Source of the DNA: Opisthorchis felineus
Taxonomy: Eukaryota > Platyhelminthes > Trematoda > Opisthorchiida > Opisthorchiidae
Assembly (NCBI GenBank): GCA_004794785.1
Contig: SJOL01008583.1
Span: forward strand, 550,951-614,950
Length of the DNA stretch: 64,000 bases
Direction of reading: 5' to 3'
Shown piece after piece: positions 1 to 13,490 of this stretch (within the stretch, counting starts at the first letter, position 1; each line of letters starts with the position of its first letter). A program made the position numbers and the translations under genes. The notes under the pieces were generated by a model, which was not told the DNA's origin, searched no databases, and saw only the letters and a program-made list of their open reading frames with translations.

Positions 1-2519
1 ACCCATCCAGGAGGTCATTTGGCCGCTGGGAGTTGGCATCGCCCGAATGCACAGGGAGTACGGTGTAATTGTCCTTCAAGGCAACACCAGACATGTTAGC
101 CTTAATGGCACTCCTTCCACACTTAATAATGCCCTGGTGGTAACACTCCACCTTTTTCCTCTGGAGAAGGCAGGATAGCTGCTTCCATAAATGTACGCAT
201 GCTGTTAGCCTGAAAAAACACCTTACAATCTTCGTAATCCTATCGGAAATGACATTACGAAATTCCTCGAGGCTAATTTCTAATACGATTTCTGCGCAGG
301 ACGCGGACTCTCTTTCCTTTGTCGGGCTGTTCACCGGTGTGCTTCCAAGTTTCAGTCAAACTTATGAAACTGAGTTCCAGCTAGTACAGCTTGCAAGTTC
401 TTTACATCACTGATGCTTGACCATCATGACAAGGTGGCAGCTTTAGGTTGGATGCCATAAGTCAAAGTGAATGATGAGGTTTCTGCCGTGTAACACAATG
501 TGCTAGTAATATAATGCCAGGTTTCTTCCCCGATCACCTCCTTTGTGGAGCACGAAATTTAGAATCCAAACTACTGAATTTGCACACAGTTGAATGATAA
601 AAAGTAGTTATATGCTCTTGAAGTGAACCCAAAAGACTCATCAAACATGTATGTTATCAAAGTACTTTCAGGTTTTGTGAAGACATGAAATGTGGAGGAT
701 GTTCTTGAAATGTCACCACGAGGCATCATGCACGTATTCAGAGTGACAGCGGAAACCCAGACAAACAAATACAAAACAATCAGATGGGATCAAAGATATT
801 TGATGAACACAATTAAACTTGTCAGGCGGAAGATTAGGGAATAAAGATCGAACAGAGACCTCAACTGAGAACCTGACGAAATTATTCGACTCGGCTTTTG
901 CTCATATGACAGAGGCAAGGACACAGGCTGAACTAACAAGTTTTGTTTGATGCCGGACTTTACAGTCGTATACGGCCAGTTCAGCTCCTCTATTTGTGAT
1001 AGCCGTAATAAACGTGTCTCACTCGGAATGTTTGACTATGCTTTCGGTCGCTGCTTGCGTCGCGACCTTGGGTTTGACCCTTAATCTGATCTTCACCAAC
1101 CGTCTGTAATCCTGTTCTCTTGTTTCGCTACCGCTTTAAACTGGCTTCTTCCGGCTTTGAACAGGTACCCACCTGACGAGATTTCGGAAGCAGAACTTTG
1201 AGCTAATTGTCATTTACTGTGAATGCATTTTCTGTGTCCGAATTTTCTTCATGCAAGGGATTGATGTGTTTTCCGTTCTTCAAGCGTGGCTACCAGAAGA
1301 AAATTGGTTAATGTACCTGTGAACATGAGCTTCTCTCTAAATTTACACACCCCTTCCATTTGCTTAATAGAAGCGCGGGTTTTTGGTAAACTGGTCAGCG
1401 AATAAAGCGGCTACTTAGCTGTTTCAGTAAAGACGGTCAGCCTCTAAGCAATGCGTTCTAGTGGGGTGTTGGATAATTAATAGGTCCTAGTTCATATAAA
1501 TATAGGATCATGTAAACGAACTGTGCCAGTCTACAGAGATTTTCTTGTATGCTTCCGCTCGAGTCTAGATGTGTGGAAAATAGCCTTTAGTTCGTTCCGC
1601 TTTCCGGCGAGAATTAATACTACAAGTTAGGTCAACCTAAGTTAAGGACCTAGAAACACGATACAGCTGTTTTGGGTATCACCGTTAGTTAACTTGTCAC
1701 TTATTATATCTGGCTGGATAGTTCTGCTGGAACATCCACAGTTGCAAGCGTCTCTCTTCATTTTGATCCAAAAGCCTAACTCCTTTAAAATCTACTTTTG
1801 TGACTGAGAATGTACATTTTCCTAGGTACGCAATTTATGAATTGGCGTGCATCTTACATTACACTAATTCGATATATATTAGCACGATACCATTGGGTTA
1901 CGACATGCGGATTAATCTGATTAGCGACGTCGACTACTAGCAGTATTCATGGACAGACGATACTGTGATGATGATTTCCTTATAATTTCGTTTTTCTCAA
2001 ACTGCCGAACGCAACGGTAACCTAGCAAGGTAAAGTGCGCAGTGAAACTATTGCTTCGAAAGATACCTGTTGAAATCAGTTTCGTAGAAGGAAGAATTAC
2101 ATGGTTGTTGTTTAGTTTCTGTACAACAAAGAATGCACGAAAGAATGCACACGCAAAAGAAAACAATAGCGTGAATAAAATTGAAAAAAACATTGATTAA
2201 ATGATCTCTTGCCTCCATAAACGGTACATAAGCATTAGTAACCCCGTGCTTTGTTTTCTTACCCAGTTGAACATAAGTGTTTCCCGGAAGCTGGCTGTTA
2301 TGCCTCTTTAAGATGCCTGTAACTGTGAAAACGCCCACTTTCATAGGGTTTTATTCAGTAGTTGATTAGTTGCTGCAAAGCTAGAATGGCTGAAAGTAAC
2401 TTGGTTTTGCTGATAAATAAGTAAACCTAATGGTTGTAGCTCCAGTAAAGGGTTGGTGTAACCATTGATTTCGCTGTCTCTGATGATGCGAATGGCTGCA
2501 ATTTTAGCCAAGAATGTAC
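1..2519. other. Gene-free AT-moderate sequence
   Basis: I see no gene or recognisable repeat here. The open frames at 1921-2193 and 2048-2344 on the minus strand are under 100 codons, have no family motif and no convincing splice context. It is probably intergenic or intronic. Confidence 0.5.
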
Positions 2520-2744
2520 CTACAGCATCAATTGATTGGTTAACAAGCAGTTACAATACACACCTTGGGTAAGAAAGCAACCCTTTGTTTGCCCGATGCT
2601 CACCATTGCCCAATAGTTGATATTGTTTTTTATTTTTAAGTCGGCATGAACCAGCGCGTTTTGAGTTTTTGGTTGTGGGATGCCATAATGACCAACCATT
2701 TTAAGTCGCGCCAGTGACAAAGTTGTTGGACCCCACAATGTCAT
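2520..2744 (-). mobile_element. Decayed RTE-like LINE reverse transcriptase fragment
   Basis: This 74-codon minus-strand frame contains KMVGHYGIP, close to the HYGIP motif that follows RT motif A in RTE-type LINEs. About 35 residues on, GQTKGCFLTQG resembles the motif-B segment, usually G-V-R-Q-G-C-x-L-S-P. The order and spacing fit an RT palm. Neither the catalytic aspartates nor flanking RT sequence are visible, so this is a short dead fragment. It could be a chance match; the call rests on two short motifs in the right order. Confidence 0.3.
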
Positions 2745-5243
2745 GCTCTGCTAGTCTGCTCTCCTAGTCTTTATCAACAGTCCACTGTTTTGTTTGAATT
2801 CGCTTTTTGTACATATCTTCCGCTTTCAGCTTACATTATCCGAAACACCACGTAGGCACACAGCTCACGGTTGTAAAACCGAAATGAACTGTGCGGGCGC
2901 ATTCACTTAATTTGCTAAGTTTCGTGAGATGCGCATTGGTGATAACTGTCATCCAGTATGGGACAGCTTCTTTGTGCTCTTCCGTTTTTTCAGCATAGAT
3001 GTACTACCGCGATTTGCTGAAACATTGGTTACTGGAGTGCAGTACGGAGCCCTTGATCGAGCAGCAGTTCTTCAGAATTCAGTTAGCTTGTATTAAGTGA
3101 AAAAACATATGAAAGATGCTAGATACTCTTGAGAAAGTATATAAACAAAGGTGGACTTAGTGGAAACAACTACCCAACCACCCTCTCACTGCATATCTTT
3201 GTGAGATGACGAAATATTTGTGGCCATTTGGTTCCGGGCAGACCAGTGGTTTGCTTCACGTACCTCTGTTTCGCTGGCTTTGGTTAGAATGTTTGCATAG
3301 ACGCCTTCAGATTGGTTGCCTGCTCTGGTCTTGAAAGCTTTGTGCACAACCAGTTTCATCAACAAAAAGGTGGAAAGATACACCTTCAGCATATCAACTC
3401 ACACTGGGACAACATACATGGAATGGTTTCACTTTTGGGATACAAATCCAGATTGAGCTGCTTAAACTTTTTTCCCATAGGGTTCTATTATTTCGGGACA
3501 GAATGAGGAGAGTCAAGCATACACAGGTCAGGCTAACACTCTCCTGGGTCGCTGCGCTAAATGAGCGTCAAGCGATTCCTTGATCACCTTTCTACTGGAG
3601 AAAATAAATTATCCACTACCGGAACACGACATGGTATGTGATAACAGGGCCTAGCTACAAAATAAAAGTGAGAAATTCCAAACTTATAAATTCGGGTTCC
3701 TACGAAAAAAAGGCATGCAGAGTACACCATCATAATTTGGGTCTTCGAATAAAGAATTCAAAACCCAGTTTAATTACGTGAACATACTAAATTCCAAGGC
3801 AAAATTTGAACGTGCAGGTGAACGCTCAAATGATCAAATGAAACTATCTTTCAACCCTAAGCTTTGAATATAATAGTGCTGGATGAATTTGTCAGTAATT
3901 TCCCCCTTTTAAATTTCTACCCTAGAATACACACTAGTGAAAAATTATCTACTTCTATGGTTCTAGATGTTCTAGAGAGGTGGCGGAAACAACCATCCTT
4001 CATACTGATCTGGATAATAAAATTATGTTCCAATGCACACTCATCAGGCTTTATATGTGTGTCACTGATGGACTTGGCAAGTTACAGACTACCCAGAGCA
4101 GTTCTCGCAAGCCAAACAAAATGCCCCGTCGCCTGTCCGTAAAATGCCCAAACCCAATGTTTTAAAGAAGACAAAGTTAACCGTTTGGAGTTTACATTTG
4201 CCAGCCTTTCTACGGGGAAGTACTTCCTTGGAGAAGACAATCTGACCAGCGTTGAAGATTGTCTGATGGTTAATGCAGTAGAAAGACCGTTCGGTCACGT
4301 CTGAGGTATGTAATGTGGTTTACTGGTTGAAACACAGTCAGCAAGGTTGTGACCCACTAGGAACTTTAAGTGGCAAGGAAGATATGATTACAAGGATATT
4401 ATGAATAAGATTATGATCGATTCCTAAAAGACTTTTGAACGGCGTAAAATATTTCGGTATGACAGGTTCTTGACGCCAAATTTTATCATCGCTCCTGCTT
4501 GGGTAGCTGAATGGTCACATTGGTCAATTTGCTGGCAACGGCCGGCGAACGTTTGGTTCAGGCCTACTCAACTATCCCCTCACTTTTCACGCCAGGCATT
4601 AAGGCACTTCACGACATCAGTTGCCCCTACTTTCTTAGGTGTGCTTCATAGGTCACGCCCTTTCAGTACAGCCTGGCAACTGAACCAGGACGTTTTCGGA
4701 TGGCATAACACTTTCCCCTTCCTTGCCAAGAACCGTGATGTCTTACCAAAGTGATCTTGTTAGCGACCGAATCGTGATGGATCAATAGGACACTTTAGGA
4801 TATCCAAAAGTTCGCAGAAAATTCTCTCGGTGCTGAAATGGAACAGTCACCTTTGCAAAATGTCGCGTAATATCTGTATGCGTTATTCAACTTTGTATTT
4901 TTGAATGATTCACAAGAACCGTATCTTTTGTACCAGGCCATTTTGGAACTTAGCCTCTAAAACTCGGATAAAATTTCCTGAAACACTGTGTTGACACCAA
5001 GCCCTCCCCTCAGTGCAAGATGTAAAATGTATTGATTGTCGTATGAATAACTATTGACCACTATCGGCAACTATCAAAAAGCCTATGCCGAAGTGGAATC
5101 ACCTTGGGCATAGCGGCAGTCCACCCAGCACTTGATTACGGCTGTGATACTCGGCCATTTCGCGTCAAAATCGTTGAGGAAATTAAAAAAATTTCCCACT
5201 GGTTCTTGGCAAAATATCCAATTTGGTAGTTAGGGGAGTGTAC
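2745..5243. other. Gene-free stretch
   Basis: No gene recognised. Short opposing frames at 3186-3506 and 3864-4298 look like chance open frames. A 94-codon plus-strand frame at 4470-4754 has no motif I recognise. Confidence 0.45.
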
Positions 5244-5492
5244 CTAACTTTTCCACGTATCAAGCAACCACTGTAGCAGCGACGAATTCAGTCGGTTGAG
5301 CACTGTGTTCGGAAGCCTGAAAGTGAATTTTAAAAACTTATGGTCGCTGATTCGCAAGTATCCACGAAATACCACTGCATCATTTACCGCACTATATTGC
5401 ACAGAGTAGAAACCGTTTCTTACGTTAGTCTGGTCATCAGTATTCACAAATTTTAATAATGAGGTCAAACGAACTTCCTGATTTTTGATCAA
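5244..5492 (-). mobile_element. Decayed CR1/Jockey-like LINE endonuclease C-terminal fragment
   Basis: The 82-residue minus-strand frame carries TSLLKFVNTDDQ, resembling the SLLDLVxTNxxD segment of CR1-type apurinic-like endonucleases. About 30 residues later it has RISDHKFLKFTF, matching the G-x-SDH-x-x-x-x-FTF end of the domain, with the catalytic SDH histidine retained. The gap between the two motifs is longer than usual, which suggests an insertion. No RT follows. An alternative is a short host exon, since a CACTTTCAG acceptor-like string lies inside, but the two ordered LINE motifs are the better explanation. Confidence 0.35.
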
Positions 5493-6744
5493 CAGATTCT
5501 TCTTTTCTTAAGGAAGTTGACTAACTTTGTTCAACCACTCTGGGCTATTACATGATCCTTTCACCTACCACGTTGTCGCACGAACATGTCATCATGTCGT
5601 CCGACGGCCTCGAGCGCACATGGTTACCTGAGCACCGTGAGATGCATCTAGTTTGCGACGCGCATATGTAACATTCGCTTGGGTAGGATATCTATCCATG
5701 CTGCGGTGACTTTTGCAATAGTTTTGGGGGGCGTGTTCCATCCGATCATCCGAATTTTCTCAGGGCCCTCTTGCGAACAAAATTATCAGGTCGAATTGCT
5801 CGTATTGTAGTTTGACCGCTCTCGATAACGTCCATCGCCTTTTGAACTGCAGTTTGTGCTCCTATGGTAACGGGCCGGAGTCTGTTCGATTTCTTGTTTG
5901 GCATGATGGGACTCCATGCCCTGGTTTATACCAAAAGTTTTGCGGATTGCTGCCAACCGAAAGCGTACGGTCGTCGCTTGTGTGGGGGATAGTTCATACG
6001 ACTGCCACCTTAAAACAAGACTTCGAACTAATGCAACGGCCATGACGTCCGTACCGTTATTCCAGAGGAACGTGACTGATTGTATTGTAGTAGCCAGGTC
6101 ACTAAACGCATATCTTTATACATAGCATGATCCTGTCCTTCTGATTTCTAGTTTGTTCAACGGGGAAACTACATAGATGTAACTGAACCCAAGAGACAAT
6201 CTATAATCGACACACGTAGTTGAACAAATTTTCGTCGCACTCTAGATAATTTCAGACTTAAAACAAGCGAAATGGGTTCTTTCAGTGAATAATCCTTAAC
6301 CAAAACTAGTTGGATCCGAAGCATAGAGAGGGCTTTATTGATTGTCCAGAAACTAAAAGTAACCGATGTAGTCAGTCCTACTTTACAACCTATTGACCCG
6401 GTTTAAGAGCAGTATCAGAGTCGCTCGCTTATTGAAAGAAGTCTGAAGACATAAGTATGCAGTAGCTGCTTGCTAGTTCAGAGCTCAGAGTTAGTTAGAC
6501 TGATTGGCTATTATTTCATGCTGAAGGACAGTGTAACAAATATGTTTTCTAATTACTTGGGCTTTTTCACGGGACTGCCCGTGGGCCCAAAATAAGCATC
6601 ATCCTTAGACGTTGAAAAAAGAGAGGCAATCTCCTGTCACATGGCCCCTAATTTCAGGATTTACTTACTGACGGCTCCCCAGTTGGTAGAAAAATCACAA
6701 CGTAGCAGAGAGAACAACCCCTGCCCAAATTAAAGGAGCCCTCC
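5493..6744. other. No recognised gene; overlapping open frames on both strands near 5780-6045
   Basis: Frames are open on both strands between about 5786 and 6045. One minus-strand frame reads as a basic N terminus (MPNKKSNRLRP) followed by an amphipathic stretch (AVQKAMDVIESGQTTIRAI). That vaguely recalls a helix-turn-helix transposase N terminus, but I cannot assign it. The rest, 6126-6744, shows nothing. Confidence 0.3.
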
Positions 6745-8180
6745 GTGGTTCACTACTACAAGTTTCTGAGCTATGCTTCCAAAGGCTCAGTGCATAACGT
6801 TCGCAACTTGAACTGCAGCAATGTCTCGATCCACACACTTCTGCCAGGCAACTCACCTGGCTCTTACTTTACTGAACTCTTGTACTATCGATTTATGCCT
6901 AACTGGAACTTTCCCCAAATGACAGCTATTTTTAGTGAGCTATTCATCTCTGAATTTCAACGAGATATGTTGTGCTTTCTCTTTGTTATCGTTAATTGTA
7001 AAGCGATACTTAAGTCTGACCCCGATGCTGGACTTGACATTCTTAGCAACTTCAAGATCCACAATAATGATTCTGCGAGTTCTTATAGTCCAGGTTATTT
7101 TCCATCACCATCTTCCTTATCCAACCTGTCTGTTTTCAATTTCGAGTCCCTGATCCAAACGACGAGAAGTGATCCCTTTTAGACTACCCATCCATCATAT
7201 TCCGCTGTAACCTCTCCTAATTCATGGTTCTTGTGACCACTGCCATATCAATTTTTGCCACTCGCTTGCCACCCACATTCCCTTCTCGTCGTAAATTCTG
7301 GCGATGGTGATCCGCTTACGAACATGATCCTCGTCAATTTTTTTAACAGTTATCCCTTGGGTTTTTTTAATCTGCCCTCAGTTTATTGCGGTCTAATGGC
7401 ATGCGACAATTGATCACCGTTTTTTTTAAAACTGGGTAGGCAATGCTCGAAAGGTCTCCTCTTGCATGTGGGGTGGTAGTACAGAAGAAAAGCCAGTGAC
7501 TGCCACATCCCTCTACTGCCACACGCTTTCATCACGTTTCTTCATGTGGCTCTTGCCAATCTGTGATAGAGACAAAGCTGAATTCACTGCAGTCTAGCTA
7601 TAAAAAGTACCAACCGGTAACCGTTCCTTTCAGATTCTGGTCATAGGAGCCACTCGTAACTACTGCCCTCCCTCTTTTCCTCCAATTCTTGACGAACCTG
7701 TAAGTCCTGAATCCCTCAACTTCGAAAAAAATCGGTATTTGCCCAATTTTTGCCTCAATCCCTGCCATTTCACCTCCTAGCTCCATACCAGCTTAACCAG
7801 GTTCTCCGACTCATATTTGCCGATTATCAAAAATGCAGAGTTTCCTTGGTCTCTTGTCAGGACTCAAAACCTTGTCCGGTTGGTACCTCTCATTTTGTTC
7901 CAAAACGACGCGGCAGATATTGCCCTGGTTATTTTGGATCCCTCTCGTTTACCTTTGCCTGTTTTATTTTCCTTAAGAGAGGAAACTCTTATTTACTTTC
8001 CTCCGTTCCAAAACGTGGCTTTCGCTCTGATCCCAATAAACACCGGCCCATCCACATCACTCTCCTTCACCTCTAAAGTCAGTGAAAAATTTCTGACCAA
8101 AAAATTCTCATTCTTTATGACGTCGCCCTTCTGAGTAGTTACCAACATGAGTTCAGGTGCAAACGCTACATGGGTGATAA
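6745..8180 (+). mobile_element. Decayed CR1-like LINE: endonuclease plus N-terminal reverse transcriptase
   Basis: Several broken plus-strand frames read in the order of a CR1/Jockey-type ORF2. Near 6790-6890, HNVRNLN, then a TLL stretch and TELLY, match the N-terminal endonuclease motif (N-x-R-S/N ... TE-T/S-W). Near 7015-7100, SDPDAGLDILSNF, followed in the next frame by RVLIVQVIF, matches the YRPPxSDPDA ... VLIVGDF segment. Near 8010-8150, RSDPNKHRPI, then in the +1 frame FTSKVSEKFLTKK, then LLSSYQHEFRC, match the RT entry motif (SDPxNYRPISLTSxxSKxLEK ... LLSxxQHGFR). Frames change at least three times and internal stops are present, so it is dead. The strand is pyrimidine-rich. The copy ends at the RT fingers, so the 3-prime half is missing. 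Confidence 0.5.
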
Positions 8181-9922
8181 AAATACTTAAGTATCAATCG
8201 TTTGTTTCTCTCTGAAACCCTGTTGAAACGAATATAGTAGTTTTCTGGAGATGTCTCATCCACTTCCATGTGTAACAAAACTACACGTAAGAGACAATCG
8301 TTAAGTTATTGAGTTCAGCGAAAATATAGATTCTAACCAGACGCGTCTACCCAGAGACGACTTTTTCTGCCTACTTCCTAAATGCCAGACAGACCTCTAA
8401 CGGCAACTAAAAAGTTAAAGGATGAATGAACCTGCACACATGATTACTATGGCAGCTTTCAATATGACGATCAGCTTGCTTTTAAGATTGTTCAGTAACT
8501 AATGTACTGTACGAAGAAACCGATCATACCCAACAGTCTCTCATTATTTTCATAGAACCGTAACAAAACCCTGTTTCATTCATGGACTGTCCTTACAAAC
8601 GTCAGGCATAAGGCATTTTATTGACCTCTAGGGACTACAAACATTGATGGTCGGTTATTTCTTTTTTTGGAACTAGACAATTTAGTCACAAACGTTTCAT
8701 CACCATATCGAGTTAGTGAGGTGATTATGCTATTGTTGGGAGGCGCAGAGCGGCGCGCCAGTGGTTGCGAGTAGGATGATAATGCATGCTTAGTAAAATA
8801 CGTGCAGTTGCCAAGGCGAGCTTCCTATAATGGTAGGTTGTTTGGTGTGTCATAAAATAAAATTTTAATACTCGTTCAACTACCCGCCACACATCAGACC
8901 AGTGTCCAAAGTCAACATTAATCTCCCTGTTCACTTCTGCTTGATCGTATAGCAATGGTAATGATAAACAAGTCAGCCATCCACCACACCAGTTCTGACG
9001 CTTTGAATACGTTCAATATGAATGGAATCACGCACCTTTGGAACTACATTACTAGCTTGAATAGGCCTGAGATGACAGATGCTCCGAAGAATAACAGCAA
9101 TCTGTTCATCATCCATGTTGAGTTTTCGTGCCATATATATCCCCACAGGAAGTTCTAAACGTAGACCAAATGCTGAACAACACAATAAGTAAAATTCCAG
9201 AAGGGCTCATCTTTCACTTCTAGCCGAATAACGCGGAATACATATGCGCTGATATCGCACATGTTACAAGTATCTATTGCATGTTTCCTCATTCACAACC
9301 TGGCAATTCTGAGAATGAAATACTTCCTTGAGCACCTTTTATGGAACGGTCTTCCGTCCCATGATTCTTCTCCCGCCGACCGTACGGAAGAATGGACCTT
9401 GTGAGCAGCGAAACGAAGCCCATTGTTTGCGCATGTTAGCTCCAACTTAGATGATTTCGATGAAAAAGTCCAACTAGATTTAAGAATGAGCTTATTGTTA
9501 GGCATTCAGTGTGACGTTTTCAAAGAAGAATTTTCTGTCAACAGGTACCTGTAGTAAGTTGGTTGACGCTTTCACAAAGTACCATATGCCTAAGTTTACC
9601 AGAGAATGCCGTCAGTGTAGTCGCATAGTGATGGTTTGCCTCTACAGGGTATGGGTCAGTTAAAAGTAAAACTTAATGCAGAAGGCGCCCTAATGCTACT
9701 CCTGGAAAGCAAAAGGTTTATACTTTGAGCTACTATTCTTCCAAAACCTTCCATTTTACTTCGACGTGATTTTTATGGCGTTAGATCCAATTACAACCAT
9801 TGTCTTGAAACAATCTACAGTCACAACATGTCATACGTCTTGATAATTTTTGGGAACAGGTCCCAGATTTACTTTTCGAAAAGCCGTCTAACCCGTCGTC
9901 CGCCCCTTTGGAATTAGTTTGG
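8181..9922. other. Gene-free stretch
   Basis: No gene recognised. Minus-strand frames at 8725-8955, 8973-9185 and 9293-9505 lie end to end, in the same orientation as the LINE relic at 9923-10249. They could be its diverged downstream part, but I see no RT motif in them. Confidence 0.35.
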
Positions 9923-10249
9923 TCACCATAAATTTGCGCTTCCGTTTCTTATGATTAGTCTGCGAACATACGAGTAGAATATGACGACATCCACAATTGA
10001 AGTAGCCGTTCCAGACCGTGCAACACAATTATCAAGGTTGTTTGAAATATTCCGGGCATTCGAATAAACCTGTTTTAGCAGGAGTATTTCAGCTATGGAG
10101 GCACCAGAATCGTGTGGGGAAGGGAAAAATTTGGCAAAAGCATATGACAGGAAACGTAAACGAAAACCTCTAAACTTTGACATGTGTGGGAGATGAAGCA
10201 TAAATTTGCGTAATGATTTGGTATACCCAAATCCTAGACTAGGGAACAT
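9923..10249 (-). mobile_element. Decayed CR1-like LINE endonuclease N-terminal fragment
   Basis: The 108-residue minus-strand frame contains LLLKQVYSNARNISNNLDN. This matches the start of CR1-type endonucleases, where a (V/I)-L-Y-x-NARS-x-x-NK-x-D(E)L motif is typical. The following TATSIVDVVIFYS fits the hydrophobic strand that in intact elements reads SPDIxxITETW. The catalytic glutamate is not evident, so this is a relic. The N-terminal 50 residues are basic and unrecognised. Confidence 0.4.
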
Positions 10250-12739
10250 AGTTCACCCAAATAATTTATCGGGGATAGTTTGCTTTGGATAGTTCTTGGT
10301 AACTGATAGCCTGCAAATCTTTAAACCATAAAACTGATGTAAAAATTGTCCAGTCAGTCCACTAATAACTGACTATCGTCTTGGAAAATTTGACGTTTCT
10401 GACTCAAACGAAAAACCGAGACTTTCTAGTTGATTAAATTCTTGCAAACAAATCTTCGAATAGCTTGCCAAATCCTTTTTTCCTTATTGAACGATGGTTA
10501 TGAAAAATACTCATTGAGACAACTAGAAGTAACTTCTTTACGATCGCAGTCGACTGTGTGATTTCCCTCTGAAGCATCATCATTATGCTTGATTAAACAG
10601 ACCGACATCGGCAATCCACCCCTTCACGTTATTCGTTCGAATAACTATTTCTGACTCGTTAAATGCTCCAAAAGTCTTCACCGTTACGACTACTTTGTTT
10701 GAGTTTTTCAATTTTTACTTCTTTTTAACAAAACCCAATTGAAGCGGATCATCACAAACGAAACATTCACCTGAATTAAGTTGAGTCAGAAAGCAAATTT
10801 GTGTGCAAATTAGAATACTTGTCGAAATTTCAGTCTCATTCGCGAACGTTTGGACAGTGTCTTGGTAATACCTTGATTTATCTATTTCTCTGGTCATACT
10901 TCGTCACGATCGGGTCTTAGACCGTATTTTCCGACTGGACCGTTTCGGCATCGGAGTATTCCATTTAGAAAGCAAGGTGGTGGAAGCTCTGCGAGTAATC
11001 TGGATTCCAACCATAGGTTTTTGTGTGATAACAACTTTCGTCTCTTCTTCAGCGGAATGTTTAATCTCAGATCATGTGATATTACTTCAAATCTCCTTAA
11101 ACCGAGGTTTACTTCTAGGCTTCGCAAGGTGGAGGTTTCATCCCAGTACAGTAAATCTCGCAGGAAGCAGTAAGGAGCGCACGTCACGGAGTTGACTGAA
11201 TTGACAACTAATGTGTTCAATACCAGGTTCCAGAAAGAAGTGGAAATTGGTGAGGTTAAGTTCTTAAGAATACCATTTTATCCTTTGACTAACGTGACTT
11301 ACAATGTTAGAGGTAAAAACGCATTTCCAGTGTTTCTCCTCGTTCCATGACGCTAATAGTCTAATAAAAAACTTAATGGGTTTCTTTTAACGTGGGCGCC
11401 TGCACTTGACTTGGTCACAAGTGTGGCAGAGACTAAGATTGCATTGCTTTGATTACACTCGCCGAGACCCACATTTGTCTTCGTTTCAATAGTTTATTCC
11501 AACTGTGTGGTTTTTTATGATAATAATAATAATATCGACTGTGTTCAAAGGCGAAGGACTACATGGGAAATCTTGAGAGCTATTAGTTGAAGTGGATTTA
11601 CGGACTATGCCGCAGATGGAAACACTGAGGTTGTCTACGCCTTGCCCACTTGACCCTTAGCGGACTCCATGATCCAGTATTTAGTCTGTCAGCCGCAGTT
11701 GAAGACGCTGACAGTAAAAAAATGATGATTTCGGTGTTTGTAAACTGCACAGTGGTCAGACATTTGCGATACATTCAAATAGCAACGGGAACGGATAAGT
11801 CCACAATTTGGCCGATTTCAGGAGTTGTAGGATCACCATCAGCTCGTGAACCTGAAAATTCAATGTATACGACCTCACGCCGTCGGTTTACATTGTGTGG
11901 TCCAAATATTTTAGGTGTTCCACTGAGAAGATATGTGTTCATCAAACGGGTGCACCAGGCAAAGCTACACGTTTATCTCTCGTTCAATGTAAAATAAACA
12001 TGGAATTGAAGCAACTGAGCCTAATATTGGAGTCACTCGAAACCGACTGAGCTAAATCTAACCTGAAGATTGCTAGGCAACTACAAGATCACAAATCTGC
12101 ATTAAACTGCTTTAGAGTTACATTTTGTTAGAAGTGAAGCTTTTTCATTGGAACGACATCGGCAGTCCTATAATGTTTTTAGTCGAATCATGTGGCACCA
12201 GCTGTAACCGGATACTCTGTCTATACAAAACTTGCTTATTTTACTGGCTGGAATGACAAGGCATTTATCTCAACCACAAAAGACTCTGGGATAATAAACT
12301 CAAAAATGAACGAACAAACAATGCTGCTCTACAACTGGCCTAAAAGGATCCTGATGTATTAAAACGGTGCATATAAAGCGAGGTGAAACAAAACCGTCTT
12401 ACTGTGCTTTGAGACTCCAAACTAGGGTAGTTTCTGTGAAAAGCGTTAAAAGACAGCGCGCTTTTTGTCGCAACCAGCGAGAAGATTATTCAGCATACTC
12501 AATTCTACCACTTGTTACCACTCAATACGTTTGTTCGTTTAACATTACCCATATTTCATTCGGATAAGGAGCAAAATTCAACAGACCTTATATTCAGCAA
12601 ATATAATAATGGGACCCCGAACTCCACTGTAAGATCTGTTATACAGTTTAAAACTTTTAAACCCGCTCTGTGTTGATCCAATTTTTTGGCTATTGTGGGT
12701 AACCAAGTGTCAACAACTTGAGATTATCGAGATGCACTC
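10250..12739. other. No recognised gene; two long open frames and a TAA microsatellite
   Basis: Open frames of just over 100 codons occur at 10894-11220 (-) and 11650-11997 (+). Neither carries a motif I know, although both look less biased than random AT-rich frames. A short (TAA) run lies at 11520-11534. The 11650 frame ends at an AATAAA (about 11993), which could be coincidence. Nothing else is visible. Confidence 0.35.
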
Positions 12740-13130
12740 ATTTGCAAACAAATTTGGTTTTGCGAGGGACTCACCTGGAACTCAGCTGAATCTCTCGTTT
12801 ATGATGTTTCTAAGCAACTGAATGTGCTTCACCAGGCCGCCCATGTTTCAGTTGGTACGATATTCCAGATATCGCGATACATGTATATTCGTAATGCACT
12901 ACTCACAAAGTTGCTGAAAATTTTTGATAGCCTACGATCGGTTTTGCCCTACTTGGGGCTTATCAGGTAGGCGCAGTCCCCGAGTATCCATCAACCTTAT
13001 GTTCTACTTGAAACCAAATTGCAGACAAACTTGGTTTTGCGAGAGATTCACTTGAGAAAGTCTTTTGTATTATACGCTGGTGGTGATACAGCGATATCCA
13101 CCCCGTAAATAGCATTACTACTCATTTCTT
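12740..13130. repeat. Interspersed repeat family, two tandem units of about 279 bp
   Basis: The string TTTGGTTTTGCGAGGGACTC at about 12752, preceded by TTTGCAAACAA, recurs as TTGGTTTTGCGAGAGATTC at about 13031. That gives a period of 279 bp. The unit also holds CACTACTCACAAAGTTGCTG (12897) with a degenerate partner at 13117 (TTACTACTCATTTC), and CTACTTGGGGCTTATCAG near 12949. The same landmarks in the same order occur at 20880-21320, 23000-23160, 23585-23800, 34441-34590 and 61190-61330. No coding frame spans the unit. Confidence 0.5.
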
Positions 13131-13490
13131 TGTGCTGTCATCACGTTTGTGAGGGGCAATTCGTGCTTCAAAATTCGGATATCCTCATTTGCTCTGGGAT
13201 GGCCGCTGCAAGATTCAATCCTTGTTCTCCGTCATCCTTGTGTGTTACACAGCCCAGGGAGTGAAAATTAGCTCCTTACTCAAATCAGTATGAGGGTTTG
13301 CGATTGTAAGATACTGGTGGAACTTCTTGGCCTTGTAAGGCATAAGCATAAAGAGTGTGTCATATGCGTAATGGAAAGACTCCCTTGATAGACAGTCGTA
13401 TTTGGCCACAGCTTCATGCTAAAAGTCTTTCATATGGATATTAGACAAAATCCGGGGTAGTGGCAATGCCTTTTCTTGAAAGCAAAGAAT
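13131..13490. other. Gene-free stretch
   Basis: No gene seen. CATTTGCTCTGGGATGG near 13190 may be the edge of a third degraded copy of the tandem repeat just upstream. Confidence 0.3.
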
